This document shows, piece by piece, positions 34,142-46,265 of a stretch of 46,323 nucleotides of DNA (its first letter is position 1; the number at the start of each line of letters is the position of its first letter). The notes below the pieces were generated by a model. It was not told the origin of the DNA, ran no database searches, and saw only the letters and a program-made list of their open reading frames with translations. A program made the position numbers and the translations under genes. The DNA is from an uncultured Nocardioidaceae bacterium (GTDB lineage: Bacteria; Actinomycetota; Actinomycetes; Propionibacteriales; Nocardioidaceae), in assembly GCA_902805845.1 (NCBI GenBank), contig CADCUI010000023.1, positions 1-46,323 of the forward strand, written 5' to 3'.

Positions 34142-35146
34142 TCAACGGACATGCAGGACCGTCCCGCGATTCGGCTCCGAGGAGATGAGCTCGCCGACGA
34201 CGGGATATCCCGGAAGCTCGCCCGCCACCAGCAGGCCGCCGGAGGTCTGGGCGTCGGCGAGGAGGAGGAGCTCGTCGTCCTCGACGCCGGTGACCAGGTG
34301 CGGCTGCACCCAGGCGAGGTTGCGCCGGCTGCCTCCGGGGACGAAGCCCTCGGCCAGCGAGCGCCGGGCCCCGTCGACGTAGGGCACCGCCCGGCTGTCG
34401 ACCACCGCGGTGACCCCGCTGGCCCGCGCCAGCTTGTAGAGGTGGCCGAGGAGGCCGAAGCCGGTGACGTCGGTGGCGCAGCGGGCGCCGGCCCCGAGGG
34501 CGGCGCCCGCGGCGGCCCGGTTCAGCCCGGTCATCACGCTCACCGCTTCCTCGAACCACTCCCCGGTCGCCTTGTGCCGGTTGTTCAGGACGCCCAGCCC
34601 CAGCGGCTTGGTCAGGGTCAGCGGCGTGCCGGGGCGACCCGCGTCGTTGCGCAGCAGCCGGTCGGGGTGCGCGAGCCCGGTGACCGCGAGGCCGTACTTC
34701 GGCTCCGGGTCGTCGATGGTGTGCCCGCCCGCCAGGTACGTCCCCGCCTCCGCGCAGATCTCGTCACCCCCGGCCAGCACCTCGGCGGCCAGGTCGAAGG
34801 GCAGCACCTCTCGTGGCCAGCCGAGCAGGTTGACCGCGACCAGCGGGGTGCCGCCCATCGCGTAGACGTCCGAGAGCGCGTTCGCCGCGGCGATCCGCCC
34901 CCAGGCACGCGGGTCGTCGACGACCGGCGTGAAGAAGTCCGCGGTGGCGATGACCGCGCGGCCGGCGTCGATCCGGACGGCCGCGGCGTCGTCGCCGTCG
35001 TCGAGGCCGACCAGCAGGTCGCCACCGGCGCGGCTGGTCGGGAGGTCGGCGACGATCCGCTCGAGCTCGCCAGGGGGCACCTTGCAGGCGCAGCCGCCAC
35101 CCGCGGCGTACTGCGTGAGGCGGAGGGCGCCGGGGGCGGTGGTCAT
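34142..35146 (-). CDS. selD: Selenophosphate synthetase SelD
   Basis: 334 residues. It makes selenophosphate from selenide and ATP, the selenium donor for Sec-tRNA. The N-terminal catalytic motif GGGCACK has C19 where E. coli has Cys17 and K22 where it has Lys20, so this SelD is the Cys form and needs no selenium itself. The PurM-like ATP-binding fold follows (GDDAAAVRI, ATADFFTPVVDDPRAWGRIAAANALSDVYAMGG, DVTGFGLLGHLYKLARA). A TAGTTT box 6 nt before the ATG suggests a leaderless message that continues into fdhABC. Confidence 0.95.
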   Translation of the reverse strand: MTTAPGALRLTQYAAGGGCACKVPPGELERIVADLPTSRAGGDLLVGLDDGDDAAAVRIDAGRAVIATADFFTPVVDDPRAWGRIAAANALSDVYAMGGTPLVAVNLLGWPREVLPFDLAAEVLAGGDEICAEAGTYLAGGHTIDDPEPKYGLAVTGLAHPDRLLRNDAGRPGTPLTLTKPLGLGVLNNRHKATGEWFEEAVSVMTGLNRAAAGAALGAGARCATDVTGFGLLGHLYKLARASGVTAVVDSRAVPYVDGARRSLAEGFVPGGSRRNLAWVQPHLVTGVEDDELLLLADAQTSGGLLVAGELPGYPVVGELISSEPNRGTVLHVR

Positions 35147-35152
35147 GAGCCG

Positions 35153-35158
35153 AAACTA
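35153..35158 (-). promoter_or_regulatory. -10 box TAGTTT of selD-fdh operon
   Basis: TANNNT 6 nt before the selD ATG, no Shine-Dalgarno between; probable leaderless start of the selD-fdhABC-OFA transcript. Confidence 0.5.
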
Positions 35159-35200
35159 CCGGCCGGTGGGCGGCCGACCTGCCGCCGACGACCGGCCGAC

Positions 35201-35206
35201 TACGGT
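35201..35206 (+). promoter_or_regulatory. -10 box TACGGT of tRNA-Sec
   Basis: TANNNT ending 6 nt before the mature 5' end of the tRNA, so transcription would start at or near base 1 of the tRNA. It is divergent from the selD promoter, with 42 nt between the two -10 boxes. Confidence 0.45.
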
Positions 35207-35212
35207 GGCGGC

Positions 35213-35307
35213 GGAGGCGTACCTCGTCTGGTGACGGGCGCGGTCCTCAAAACCGTAGGGGCCCGGCATCCGGGTCCGGCGGGTTCGATTCCCGTCCGCC
35301 TCCGCCA
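35213..35307 (+). tRNA. selC: tRNA-Sec (anticodon TCA)
   Basis: 95 nt, the length of E. coli selC. Acceptor GGAGGCGT pairs with CCGCCTCC (7 of 8, T35220-C35296 mismatch), linker AC, 6-bp D stem CTCGTC/GACGGG around TGGT, anticodon stem GCGGT/ACCGT with loop CCTCAAA (anticodon 35247-35249 TCA), long variable arm GGCCCGG-CAT-CCGGGTC, T stem GCGGG/CCCGT with TTCGATT, then discriminator G and encoded CCA. The long D stem, long variable arm and 8+5 type arrangement distinguish it from tRNA-Ser. Confidence 0.95.
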
Positions 35308-35310
35308 CGC

Positions 35311-37092
35311 TCACCTGCCGGCCGAGGACCGGTCCTTCCTGGGCCCGGTCACGGGCGCCCCGGCCTCCTCCTCGCCGGTCGGCGCACCGCCCGGCAGACC
35401 GACGTCGACCCGGTCGGTGATGAGCGCCTTGCCGCTCGTGCTGAACTCCACGGTGGCGTACCCGGTCTGCAGTCCCGAGGAGACCTCGACGTACTGGAGC
35501 CGGACGCTCACGGTCTTCAGCGGCGTCGAGTACGGCGTGGAGAACCGGTTGAACGTCGGCCGTTCCTCGACACCACCCGACGTCCCCAGCTGGTCGACCA
35601 CCGTCCAGGTGATCTCCTCGGTGTCGGTGTTCCAGACGACCCAGGGACCGTCGGCGTCGTGCAGGTGGCCGATGTTGAGGGTGCCCGGCGGCAGGTCCGG
35701 GATGCCGTCGTCCCACGGCTGGGTGAGGTGGCCCTCGGTGACCGCCAGCTCCTCGTAGCTCTCCAGCCCGAGGTAGGTCAGCGCCGCACGGGGCTGGTGC
35801 AGCAGCACGATCACCGCCTGGGCGCCGTCGAGCTCGGCACGCAACAGCTCACCGAGCTCGGTCTCGCTGACGTCGGTGTCGTTGCCGACGGTACCGCCGA
35901 ACAGGGTCTTGAACTCGGGGTCGTTGGCGCCGGCGACCTCGAGGTCGCCGACCGTCTCCGTGCTCAGGTCGGGCACCGTGGCGCCGTGCCGCTCCAGCTG
36001 CTCGGCGGTCACGTCGGAGTCGTGGTCGCCGGCCACCGCGACGGTCGGGACCGGCTCGCTGGCCCCCATCTCGGCCTCGACGTAGTTCTCCTCGGCGAGG
36101 GTGCCGTTGGACGTGATGTCCCCGGAGACGGTTCGCAGGGCGATCGCGTCCTCACCGAGCTCACGGAGGAGCAGCGCGTACATGCGCTGGCGCAGCCGCG
36201 TCCCCACCCAGCTCCCCTGAGGGTCCGCCTCGGCGAGCACCACCTGCTCGCCGTCCCGCGGGACGATGCCCGCGCCCTGCGCCCGGAGCTCGGAGCGCAG
36301 CGACGACTCGGCGGCGTCCCGGTAGCGGCGGGCCTGCTCCTGGATCCGCTCGGTGTTCTTCTCGATGAACGGCTGGACCTGCGCAGCGACCTCGCGCGTC
36401 TGAGGACTGCTGAACGACACCTCGGGCAGCCCCGGCAGGGGGAAGGAGCCCCCCACCTCGGCGTTGCCCTGCCACCGCGAGAACAGCCCCAGCGCGACAC
36501 CGCTGGAGGCGACGAGGCCCAGCAGCAGGGCCAGCCCCGCCAACCCGGCACGTCGCGGCGCGTCGCCCGGAGGACGCGTTGGTCCCGACCGCCAGCGGAC
36601 CAGCCCGGCGATCACGGCGCCGAGTGCCACCATGACGAGCTCGGCCCGCAGGAACCCCCCGAGCAGCTCGGCGGTGATCTGCCTGCCGTAGGCGTCGGCG
36701 ACGTCCGCCGGTGCGTTCACCAGCTGCGCGTTGACCTGGAGGAACTGCGGGTCGACGTACGACGAGAGGGTCCCGCCGGCCTCGGGAGGGTCGGTCACCC
36801 GGATGTAGGCGCCGAACCCTGCCGCCCCGGTGCGATCCCAGTAGATGCGTCCCAGCACGCCGGTGTCGATGGTCGACACGCCGTTGTGAGCGAGCGAGAC
36901 CTCGACGGGGACCGTGCCCAGCCGGTCGGTGAACCGGGTCCGTTCCATCGCCTGCTCGAGGGCGACCGGCGCGGCCACGACAGCCGCCAGCAGGCCCCAG
37001 CCGAGGCAGACGGCCATCGCCACGAGAAGCCGGCGAGGGCGCACCGCAGCACGCAGTCCCGCGACGCCTGCCGTCGCCCTCCGCCTCAGCAC
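35311..37092 (-). CDS. Membrane-anchored metallophosphoesterase-like protein
   Basis: 593 residues, GTG start. Hydrophobic segments lie at about 22-48, 152-170 and 185-205. The C-terminal half has metallophosphoesterase motifs in order: [17 protein letters not shown], then [12 protein letters not shown] (the GHxH dimetal motif). The first Asp-His pair of the canonical DxH motif is not obvious, so catalysis is uncertain. The domain probably faces outside. Its substrate is unknown. It is encoded tail to tail with tRNA-Sec (3 nt apart), between the tRNA and selA. Confidence 0.7.
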   Translation of the reverse strand: MLRRRATAGVAGLRAAVRPRRLLVAMAVCLGWGLLAAVVAAPVALEQAMERTRFTDRLGTVPVEVSLAHNGVSTIDTGVLGRIYWDRTGAAGFGAYIRVTDPPEAGGTLSSYVDPQFLQVNAQLVNAPADVADAYGRQITAELLGGFLRAELVMVALGAVIAGLVRWRSGPTRPPGDAPRRAGLAGLALLLGLVASSGVALGLFSRWQGNAEVGGSFPLPGLPEVSFSSPQTREVAAQVQPFIEKNTERIQEQARRYRDAAESSLRSELRAQGAGIVPRDGEQVVLAEADPQGSWVGTRLRQRMYALLLRELGEDAIALRTVSGDITSNGTLAEENYVEAEMGASEPVPTVAVAGDHDSDVTAEQLERHGATVPDLSTETVGDLEVAGANDPEFKTLFGGTVGNDTDVSETELGELLRAELDGAQAVIVLLHQPRAALTYLGLESYEELAVTEGHLTQPWDDGIPDLPPGTLNIGHLHDADGPWVVWNTDTEEITWTVVDQLGTSGGVEERPTFNRFSTPYSTPLKTVSVRLQYVEVSSGLQTGYATVEFSTSGKALITDRVDVGLPGGAPTGEEEAGAPVTGPRKDRSSAGR

Positions 37093-37172
37093 AACGCTGT
37101 CCTACACCGGTGGGTCAGGGGCGACCAAGGAAACCAGGGCGACCGCCGTTCCGCCCCCAGCACCGCACGCCG

Positions 37173-37178
37173 TACGCT
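37173..37178 (+). promoter_or_regulatory. -10 box TACGCT for nhaA
   Basis: TANNNT hexamer 63 nt before the nhaA ATG in the 149-nt divergent gap; no convincing -35. Confidence 0.3.
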
Positions 37179-37241
37179 GGTGACCGGTGCGCCGGGAAGT
37201 CTGGTCGGCAACGAGTCCCCCGACCCCGAAGGGCACCGTCG

Positions 37242-38576
37242 ATGCCTGACAACCGCGCAAGGCCTGCACTCTTCGCCCGCGGCTCCTGGAGCGAGGCGAC
37301 CCGCATCGCGGAGGTGCTCCGCGAGGAGACCGTCGGCGGCGCCTTGCTGCTGCTGGCGACGGTGGTGGCGCTGGTCTGGGCGAACTCCCCCGTCGGCGAC
37401 TCCTACGCCGCGCTGCGCGATCTCACCGTCGGGCCGGAGTCGCTGCACCTGAACCTCTCGCTCGGCACCTGGGCCGCCGACGGGCTGCTCGCGATCTTCT
37501 TCTTCGTCGTCGGGCTGGAGCTCAAGCGCGAGTTCGTGGCCGGTGACCTGCGCGACCCGGCGCGCGCGGCGGTCCCGATCCTCGCGGCCCTCGGTGGCGT
37601 GGTGGTCCCCGCGGTGATCTACGTGCTCCTCAACCTCGGGACCGGCGGCGGAGCGCTCAGTGGCTGGGCCATCCCGACCGCGACGGACATCGCGTTCGCG
37701 CTCGCCGTCCTCGCGATCATCAGCACCCATCTCCCCACCGGCCTCCGCACGTTCCTGCTGACGCTCGCGGTCGTCGACGACCTCGTCGCAGTCACCATCA
37801 TCGCCGTCTTCTACACCAGCGACCTGGAGTTCGCGTTTCTGGTGGCGGCGCTGGCGCCGCTGGCGCTGTTCGGCTGGGCCGTCCAGCGACGGATCCGCTC
37901 CTGGTGGCTGCTGCTCCCGTTGGCTGCCGCGACCTGGGTGCTGGTCCACGAGTCAGGCGTGCACGCGACAGTCGCCGGTGTGCTGCTCGGGTTCACGGTG
38001 CCGGTGATCAGGTCACATGCCGCAGGGGGGCCCGAGGCGGGTCCCGGGCTGGCCGAGCACTTCGAGCACCGGCTGCGACCGCTCTCCTCGGCGGTCGCCG
38101 TACCGGTCTTCGCGTTCTTCGCCGCCGGCGTGGCGGTCGGGGGACTCGAGGGGATCAAGGAGTCCCTGACCGACCCGATCGCGCTGGGGATCATCGCGGG
38201 GCTCGTCCTCGGCAAGCCCATCGGGATCGTGGGGGCCGCGTGGCTGACCGCCCGCTTCACCAACGCCAGCCTCGACGACGAGCTCAGCTGGTACGACGTG
38301 CTGGGGGTCTCGGTGCTCGGAGGCATCGGGTTCACCGTCTCCCTCCTCATCGGCGAGCTGGCTTTCGGTGGCGGGAGCGTGGCCGACGACCATGTGAAGG
38401 TCGGCGTGCTCTGCGGCTCGCTGGTCTCGGCCCTGCTGGCCGGCGTGCTGATGCGAGCGCGGGACCGCGCCTACCGCCGGATGTACGAGGCCGAGCAGGC
38501 GGACGTCGACGCCGACGGGATCCCCGACGTCTACCAGCAGCACGGCATCGCGGACCCGTCGGACGAGACCACGTAG
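37242..38576 (+). CDS. nhaA: NhaA-type Na+/H+ antiporter
   Basis: 444 residues with about 12 transmembrane helices. Family marks are [35 protein letters not shown] (Asp of the ion site) and [18 protein letters not shown] (the essential Asp pair). It exchanges sodium for protons at the inner membrane. The hydrophilic tail carries [15 protein letters not shown], a calcium-binding type DxDxDGxxD loop that is not part of the usual NhaA. It sits between tRNA-Sec and selA but has no known role in selenium use. Confidence 0.93.
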   Translation: MPDNRARPALFARGSWSEATRIAEVLREETVGGALLLLATVVALVWANSPVGDSYAALRDLTVGPESLHLNLSLGTWAADGLLAIFFFVVGLELKREFVAGDLRDPARAAVPILAALGGVVVPAVIYVLLNLGTGGGALSGWAIPTATDIAFALAVLAIISTHLPTGLRTFLLTLAVVDDLVAVTIIAVFYTSDLEFAFLVAALAPLALFGWAVQRRIRSWWLLLPLAAATWVLVHESGVHATVAGVLLGFTVPVIRSHAAGGPEAGPGLAEHFEHRLRPLSSAVAVPVFAFFAAGVAVGGLEGIKESLTDPIALGIIAGLVLGKPIGIVGAAWLTARFTNASLDDELSWYDVLGVSVLGGIGFTVSLLIGELAFGGGSVADDHVKVGVLCGSLVSALLAGVLMRARDRAYRRMYEAEQADVDADGIPDVYQQHGIADPSDETT

Positions 38577-38618
38577 CTCTCGACCGGTCTCCCCTCTATG
38601 ACCTTCGGATCTTCGCGA

Positions 38619-38635
38619 CGGGGGGCAGCCCCCCG
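38619..38635 (+). terminator. GC hairpin after nhaA
   Basis: CGGGGGG, loop CAG, CCCCCCG: a perfect 7-bp stem in the 80-nt gap between nhaA and selA. No T-tract. Confidence 0.5.
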
Positions 38636-38642
38636 CCGCGGG

Positions 38643-38648
38643 TAGTGT
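38643..38648 (+). promoter_or_regulatory. -10 box TAGTGT for selAB
   Basis: TANNNT hexamer 8 nt before the selA GTG, just after the hairpin; the same hexamer precedes galK. A short GGAG lies between, so a very short leader is possible. Confidence 0.4.
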
Positions 38649-38656
38649 CCGGAGAC

Positions 38657-39957
38657 GTGCCCGACCCCCGCCGCGCGACTCCTCGCACCGACCAGGTCCT
38701 GGCCGACGACCGGCTGCGGGAGGCGACCGGGCGGCTGGGCGCAGACCTGGTCAAGCAGTCGGTCACGCGGGCCCTTGAACGCTGCCGCACCGGGGAGGTC
38801 GCGCCCGCGGACGTCGCGGATGTTGCCGTGGCCACGCTGCCGGCGTCGGCCACCGAGCTGCGCCGGGTGGTCAACGCGACCGGCGTGGTCGTCCACACCA
38901 ACCTCGGACGGGCGCCGCTGTCCTCCGCCGCGGTGCACGCGTTGGCGGCCGCCGCCGGGTCGACCGACATCGAGCTGGACCTGGACACCGGCCGCCGGGG
39001 CCGCCGGGGCCGTTCGGCGTTGTCGGCCCTGAGCCGCGCCGTACCCGAGGCCGAGGCGACGCACGTGGTCAACAACGGTGCCGCGGCCCTCGCCCTGGTC
39101 GCCTGTGCGCTCGCGAGCGGGCGCGAGGTCGTGGTCGCCCGCGGCGAGCTGGTCGAGATCGGCGACGGCTTCCGGATCCCGGAGCTGCTGGAGTCCGTCG
39201 GCGCCAGGCTGCGCGAGGTCGGCACCACCAACCGGGTGCGGCTCGCCGACTACGCCGAGGCGGTCGATGACCACACCGCCTTCGTGCTCAAGGTGCACCC
39301 CTCGAACTTCGTGGTCCGCGGCTTCACCTCGACGGTCCCCGTCAAGGAGCTGGCCGAGCTGCCCGTGCCGGTCGTCGCCGACATCGGTTCGGGGCTGCTG
39401 CGGCCTCATCCCCGGCTCCCCGACGAGCCCAGTGCCGCCGGCACCCTCGCCGCCGGAGCCGCCCTCGTGACCGCCTCCGGCGACAAGCTGCTCGGTGGCC
39501 CGCAGTGCGGGTTGCTGCTGGGGCGCGCCGCGCTGGTGGAGCGGCTGCGACGCCATCCGGTCGCCCGCGCGCTGCGGGTCGACAAGCTGACCCTCGCCGC
39601 CCTGGAGGCGACGCTCACCGGCCCTCCGGCGCCGGTGGTGCGAGCCCTCGAGGCATCCGCCGCGGAGCTGCTGAGCCGCGCCGAGCGGATCACCGCCGCG
39701 CTCGTCGACGTCGGCGCCGAGACCGTCCTGTCGGAGGCGGCCGTCGGGGGCGGCGGAGCGCCGGAGGTGACCCTGCCGAGTGCCGCCGTGGCGTTGCCGC
39801 CCGGGCTGGCACGTCCTCTGCGGCTCGGCGACCCCGCGGTCGTCGGACGCGTGGAGCACGGCCGGCTCCTCCTCGACCTCGTCGCGGTGCCGCCCGAGGA
39901 GGACGAGCTCCTGGTGCACGCCGTACGCCGGCAGGCCGGCCCGACCCAGGGCTCCCC

Positions 39958-39967
<10 letters not shown>
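38657..39967 (+). CDS. selA: L-seryl-tRNA(Sec) selenium transferase SelA
   Basis: 436 residues from a GTG. PLP-dependent enzyme that converts Ser-tRNA(Sec) to Sec-tRNA(Sec) using selenophosphate. Motifs: VVNATGVVVHTNLGRAPLS, NNGAAALALVACALASGREV, EIGDGFRIPELLESVGARLREVGTTNR, DIGSGLL, and SGDKLLGGPQCG containing the PLP lysine. Length matches the family (about 460). The stop overlaps selB by 10 nt, so both are translated together. Confidence 0.95.
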
Positions 39968-43187
<3,220 letters not shown>

Positions 43188-43214
43188 CGCAGCACGTCGG
43201 GAGCGGCTCCGCCG

Positions 43215-44096
43215 TCAGCCGCGCTCCTCGGTGACCGCGTTGCCCCCGTCGACGACCAGGCACTGCCCGGTGACGTAGCCGGCGGCGGGCGAGCAGAAGA
43301 ACGCGACCGCGGCCGCGACCTCCTCGGGCCGGCCGCTGCGTCCCAGCGGGGTGAGCAGACCCTGCCGCTGCTCGTCGGCGGTCTGGCTGCCGGTCGCGAT
43401 CCAGCCAGGGGCAACGGCGTTGACCGTGACGCCGTGCCGCCCGTAGTCCACCGCGGCGGACCGCACCAGCCCCACCATCGCGGCCTTGGCGGCGGCGTAC
43501 GCCGCCTCGGCGCGCATGGCCATCACCGGGCCGGTGACGGAGGTGACCATGACGACCCTCCCCCAGCCGACGGCCACCATCCCGGGCAGCACCGCGCGGG
43601 TGGTGAGGAACGCCGTGTCCAGGTTGCGCGCCAGCGCCCGGTGCCACGCGTCCAGCGACATCTCCGCCAGGGCCCCCGCCTCGACTCCCCCGCTGTCTCC
43701 GACTGCTCCGCCCGGTCCGCCTGCTGCGCCCGCTCCGCCTGCTGCGCCCGCTCCGCCTGCCTCCTGCGACGACACCGACGACCCGAGCGCCGGACTCGAG
43801 ACGCTGGTCATGCCGGCGTTGTTCACCAGGACCGTCGGCGCACCCAGGGCGGCGCGCACCTCCTCCACGGCCCGCCGGACCTGTGCCTCGTCGGTCAGGT
43901 CCGCCACGACCCCCGTCGTCCGGACGCCATCGCCGCGCAGCTCCTCAGCACGCTCGAGCGCTCGCTGCGTCGTCGCCGCGACGGCGACCGCGGCACCCAG
44001 CTCCACAAGCGCCCGGGCAGCGGCGAAGCCGATGCCGTCGGGGGCGCCGGCCCCCGTGACCAGCGCGACCCGGCCGTGGAGTGGGAGGGGCCGCAT
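43215..44096 (-). CDS. SDR family oxidoreductase with Gly/Ala insert
   Basis: 293 residues from the ATG giving MRPLPLHGRVALVTG. Classical SDR: VTGAGAPDGIGFAAARAL (cofactor loop with a 2-residue insertion), NNAGM, Ser in MVTSVTG, YAAAK and the C-terminal GYVTGQCLVVDGGNA. Related to FabG-type 3-ketoacyl reductases. Between NNAG and ALAEMSLDAWHRAL it carries about 45 extra residues rich in Gly and Ala, encoded partly by 18-bp tandem repeats; this loop lies near the active site. Substrate unknown. A TAGGGT box lies 7 nt before the ATG. Confidence 0.88.
   Translation of the reverse strand: MRPLPLHGRVALVTGAGAPDGIGFAAARALVELGAAVAVAATTQRALERAEELRGDGVRTTGVVADLTDEAQVRRAVEEVRAALGAPTVLVNNAGMTSVSSPALGSSVSSQEAGGAGAAGGAGAAGGPGGAVGDSGGVEAGALAEMSLDAWHRALARNLDTAFLTTRAVLPGMVAVGWGRVVMVTSVTGPVMAMRAEAAYAAAKAAMVGLVRSAAVDYGRHGVTVNAVAPGWIATGSQTADEQRQGLLTPLGRSGRPEEVAAAVAFFCSPAAGYVTGQCLVVDGGNAVTEERG
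43714..43760 (-). repeat. 18-bp tandem repeat in SDR gene
   Basis: Units at 43714 and 43732, partial third at 43750 (core CTCCGCCTGCTGCGCCC). Each encodes six residues of the Gly/Ala loop, so expansion keeps the frame. Confidence 0.8.
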
Positions 44097-44103
44097 CCGG
44101 CTC

Positions 44104-44109
44104 ACCCTA
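44104..44109 (-). promoter_or_regulatory. -10 box TAGGGT for leaderless SDR
   Basis: Minus strand, 7 nt before the ATG. Confidence 0.4.
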
Positions 44110-44219
44110 GACAGCGCGCCGGCAGCTGTACCGGCACGGGAGCGGCTGCGGGCTCGGGGACGGACTGGGCCGAGGGGCCTCGGGGCGACCGCGACCGCGC
44201 CTGCGCCTGCCGTGGCGCC

Positions 44220-44225
44220 TAGTGT
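44220..44225 (+). promoter_or_regulatory. -10 box TAGTGT for leaderless galK
   Basis: Plus strand, 6 nt before the galK ATG, no Shine-Dalgarno. Confidence 0.5.
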
Positions 44226-44231
44226 GGCGAC

Positions 44232-45365
44232 ATGGGAGTGGCCGAGGAGTTCGTGGCACGGACCGGCGCCGAGCCGGTCTTCGTGGGGTCGGCGCCGGGG
44301 CGGGTGAACCTGATCGGGGAGCACCTCGACTACAACGGCGGCCGGTCCCTGCCGATCGCGCTGACCTACCGCACCCAGGTCGCCGCCGGGCGCCGTGACG
44401 ACGGCCGCCTGGTGCTGCACAGCGTGCAGGCGCACGACGAGGACGTGTCGGTGCCCCTCTCGGCCCTCGACGACGGCATGGAGGGCTGGGGGGCCTACGC
44501 GGCCGGCGTGGTGTGGGCGCTGGGGCTACCGGGCGACGGCCCCGACGGCCTCGGCGGCCTCGACCTGGTCGTCGACGGTCGAGTGCCCACCGGCGCTGGG
44601 CTCTCCAGCTCCGCCGCGCTCGAGTGCGCGGTCGCGATGGCGGTGCTGGCGGTGGCCGGCGAGTCGAGGACCTCCGACGAGATCGTGGCGGCCTGCGTGC
44701 GTGCGGAGAACGAGTACGTCGGCGCCTCGACCGGGTCGATGGACCAGACCGTCGCGATGTTCGCCGAGCCGGAGCACGCGCTGCTCATCGACTTCGCCTC
44801 CGGTGACCGCCGCTCGGTGCCCTGGGCACCGCCGGGGGACCTCGTCGTCATCGACACCAAGGCCGCGCACACGCTCGTGGGCGGGGAGTACGCCGAGCGG
44901 CGGCAGGCCTGCGAGGCGGCTGCCCGAGAGCTCGGGGTGGAGTGGCTTGCGGACGCCGACGCGGCCCAGGCGGAGTCGCTGGCGGACCCGGTGCAGCGGC
45001 GGAGGGCGCGGCACGTCGTGACGGAGTCGGCCCGGGTGACCGACGCGGTCACCGCGCTGGAGGCCGGTGACTGGCCGGCGTTCGGCCGGCTGATGACCGG
45101 CTCCCACGAGTCGCTGCGCGACGACTACGAGGTGTCGGTCCGTGAGCTCGACGTCGCGGTGGAGGCGGCACTGGCTGCCGGCGCCTGGGGCGCCCGGATG
45201 ACCGGTGGTGGCTTCGGCGGCTCAGCGATCGCGTTGACGCCGCCCGGAGGCGCCGACGAGGTGCGTGAGGCCGTCGCCGCGGCGTACGCGCGTGAGGGGC
45301 TGCGGCCGCCGGAGTTCCTCGACGGCAGCGCCGGGGGTCCGGCGGAGGTGGGCCCGCGGGGCTGA
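44232..45365 (+). CDS. galK: Galactokinase (GHMP kinase)
   Basis: 377 residues. Signature near the N terminus GRVNLIGEHLDYNGGRSLPIAL (sugar binding), the ATP loop VPTGAGLSSSAALECAVAMA, and C-terminal GARMTGGGFGGSAIALT. The Asp of GSMDQTVAMF is the catalytic base in galactokinases. It phosphorylates galactose at C1 for the Leloir pathway. galT and galE are not adjacent, so a different GHMP sugar substrate cannot be fully excluded. It is divergent from the SDR gene. Confidence 0.9.
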   Translation: MGVAEEFVARTGAEPVFVGSAPGRVNLIGEHLDYNGGRSLPIALTYRTQVAAGRRDDGRLVLHSVQAHDEDVSVPLSALDDGMEGWGAYAAGVVWALGLPGDGPDGLGGLDLVVDGRVPTGAGLSSSAALECAVAMAVLAVAGESRTSDEIVAACVRAENEYVGASTGSMDQTVAMFAEPEHALLIDFASGDRRSVPWAPPGDLVVIDTKAAHTLVGGEYAERRQACEAAARELGVEWLADADAAQAESLADPVQRRRARHVVTESARVTDAVTALEAGDWPAFGRLMTGSHESLRDDYEVSVRELDVAVEAALAAGAWGARMTGGGFGGSAIALTPPGGADEVREAVAAAYAREGLRPPEFLDGSAGGPAEVGPRG

Positions 45366-45425
45366 GCGGACAAGGGCTGCTGCGTCGGCGGGCGGGCCGG
45401 CGGGGGCGGTGGTCGTCTGCGTGCG

Positions 45426-46265
45426 TCAGTGCGCCCGCGCCCGTACCGCGTCGGCGAACGCCGTGGCCGGACGTCCCAGCAGGCGCGGGACGTCGTCGCT
45501 CACGGCCTCCAGCTCGCCGTCGCGGATCGCGGTGTAGGTGCTGATCCAGGCGTCGACCAGCCACTCCGGGGCGCCGTACCCGGAACGGCTGGCGCGCGCC
45601 TCGGCCATCGTCTCGTCCAGGTAGCGGTGGGCGCGGCCGGTGACCTCGGTGAGGGTCGCGGCGATGGCGTCGAGGCTCAGCGCCTCCGGTCCGGTGAGGA
45701 CGTAGGTCTTCCCCGCGTGGCTCTCCGGGTCGCCCAGCACGGCGGCGGCCACCTCCCCGACATCGCGCCGGGACACCGCCGCGACGCGTCCGCTGCCGGC
45801 CGGCCCGCGGATGACGCCCTCGGCGTCGGCGAAGTGGGGGAAGACCTCGGCGTAGAAGTTGTCGCGGAGGAAGGTGTGGGTCCCACCCGCGGCCCGGATG
45901 ATGTCCTCGGTGGCGGCGTGGTCGCGTCCGAGGAGGAAGCCGCTGGCGTCGCTCGCGCCGGCGAACGAGGTGTAGACGAGGTGGCGTACCCCCGCGGCGC
46001 TCGCCGCCTCGACGAAGGCCCGGTGCTCCGCCACCCGGTCGGCCGACTCGGCGGCGGACACCATGAGCAGCACGTCGACGCCCCGAAGCGCGTCGACGCT
46101 GTGCTCGTCGCCGTACGAGCACCGCACCACCTCCGCGCCGGGCAGCGACGGAGCCCGGGCCGGGTCACGGACGAGCAGCCGCAGCGGTACGCCGGCGCCG
46201 GAGAGCAGTCTGGCCGTGGTGCCGCCGATGTGGCCGGTGGCGCCGGTGACAGCGATCGTCGTCAT
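45426..46265 (-). CDS. NmrA-like NAD(P)H-binding reductase (QOR2 type)
   Basis: 279 residues from the ATG giving MTTIAVTGATGHIG. Atypical SDR: cofactor motif GATGHIGGTTARLL, LLVRDPARAP selecting NADP(H), SAAESADRVAEHRAFVEAASAAGVRHLVYTSF, and FLRDNFYAEVFPHF. Similar to the NAD(P)H:quinone oxidoreductase type 2 and NmrA regulators; it lacks YxxxK. It probably reduces a small quinone or carbonyl, or senses redox state. It is convergent with galK, 60 nt away. The last 58 bases of the window after it show no gene. Confidence 0.86.
   Translation of the reverse strand: MTTIAVTGATGHIGGTTARLLSGAGVPLRLLVRDPARAPSLPGAEVVRCSYGDEHSVDALRGVDVLLMVSAAESADRVAEHRAFVEAASAAGVRHLVYTSFAGASDASGFLLGRDHAATEDIIRAAGGTHTFLRDNFYAEVFPHFADAEGVIRGPAGSGRVAAVSRRDVGEVAAAVLGDPESHAGKTYVLTGPEALSLDAIAATLTEVTGRAHRYLDETMAEARASRSGYGAPEWLVDAWISTYTAIRDGELEAVSDDVPRLLGRPATAFADAVRARAH

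Noticed and set aside
35213-35307. tRNA-Ser or suppressor tRNA
   Set aside because: TCA anticodon, 6-bp D stem, 95-nt length and nearby selD, selA and selB fit tRNA-Sec.
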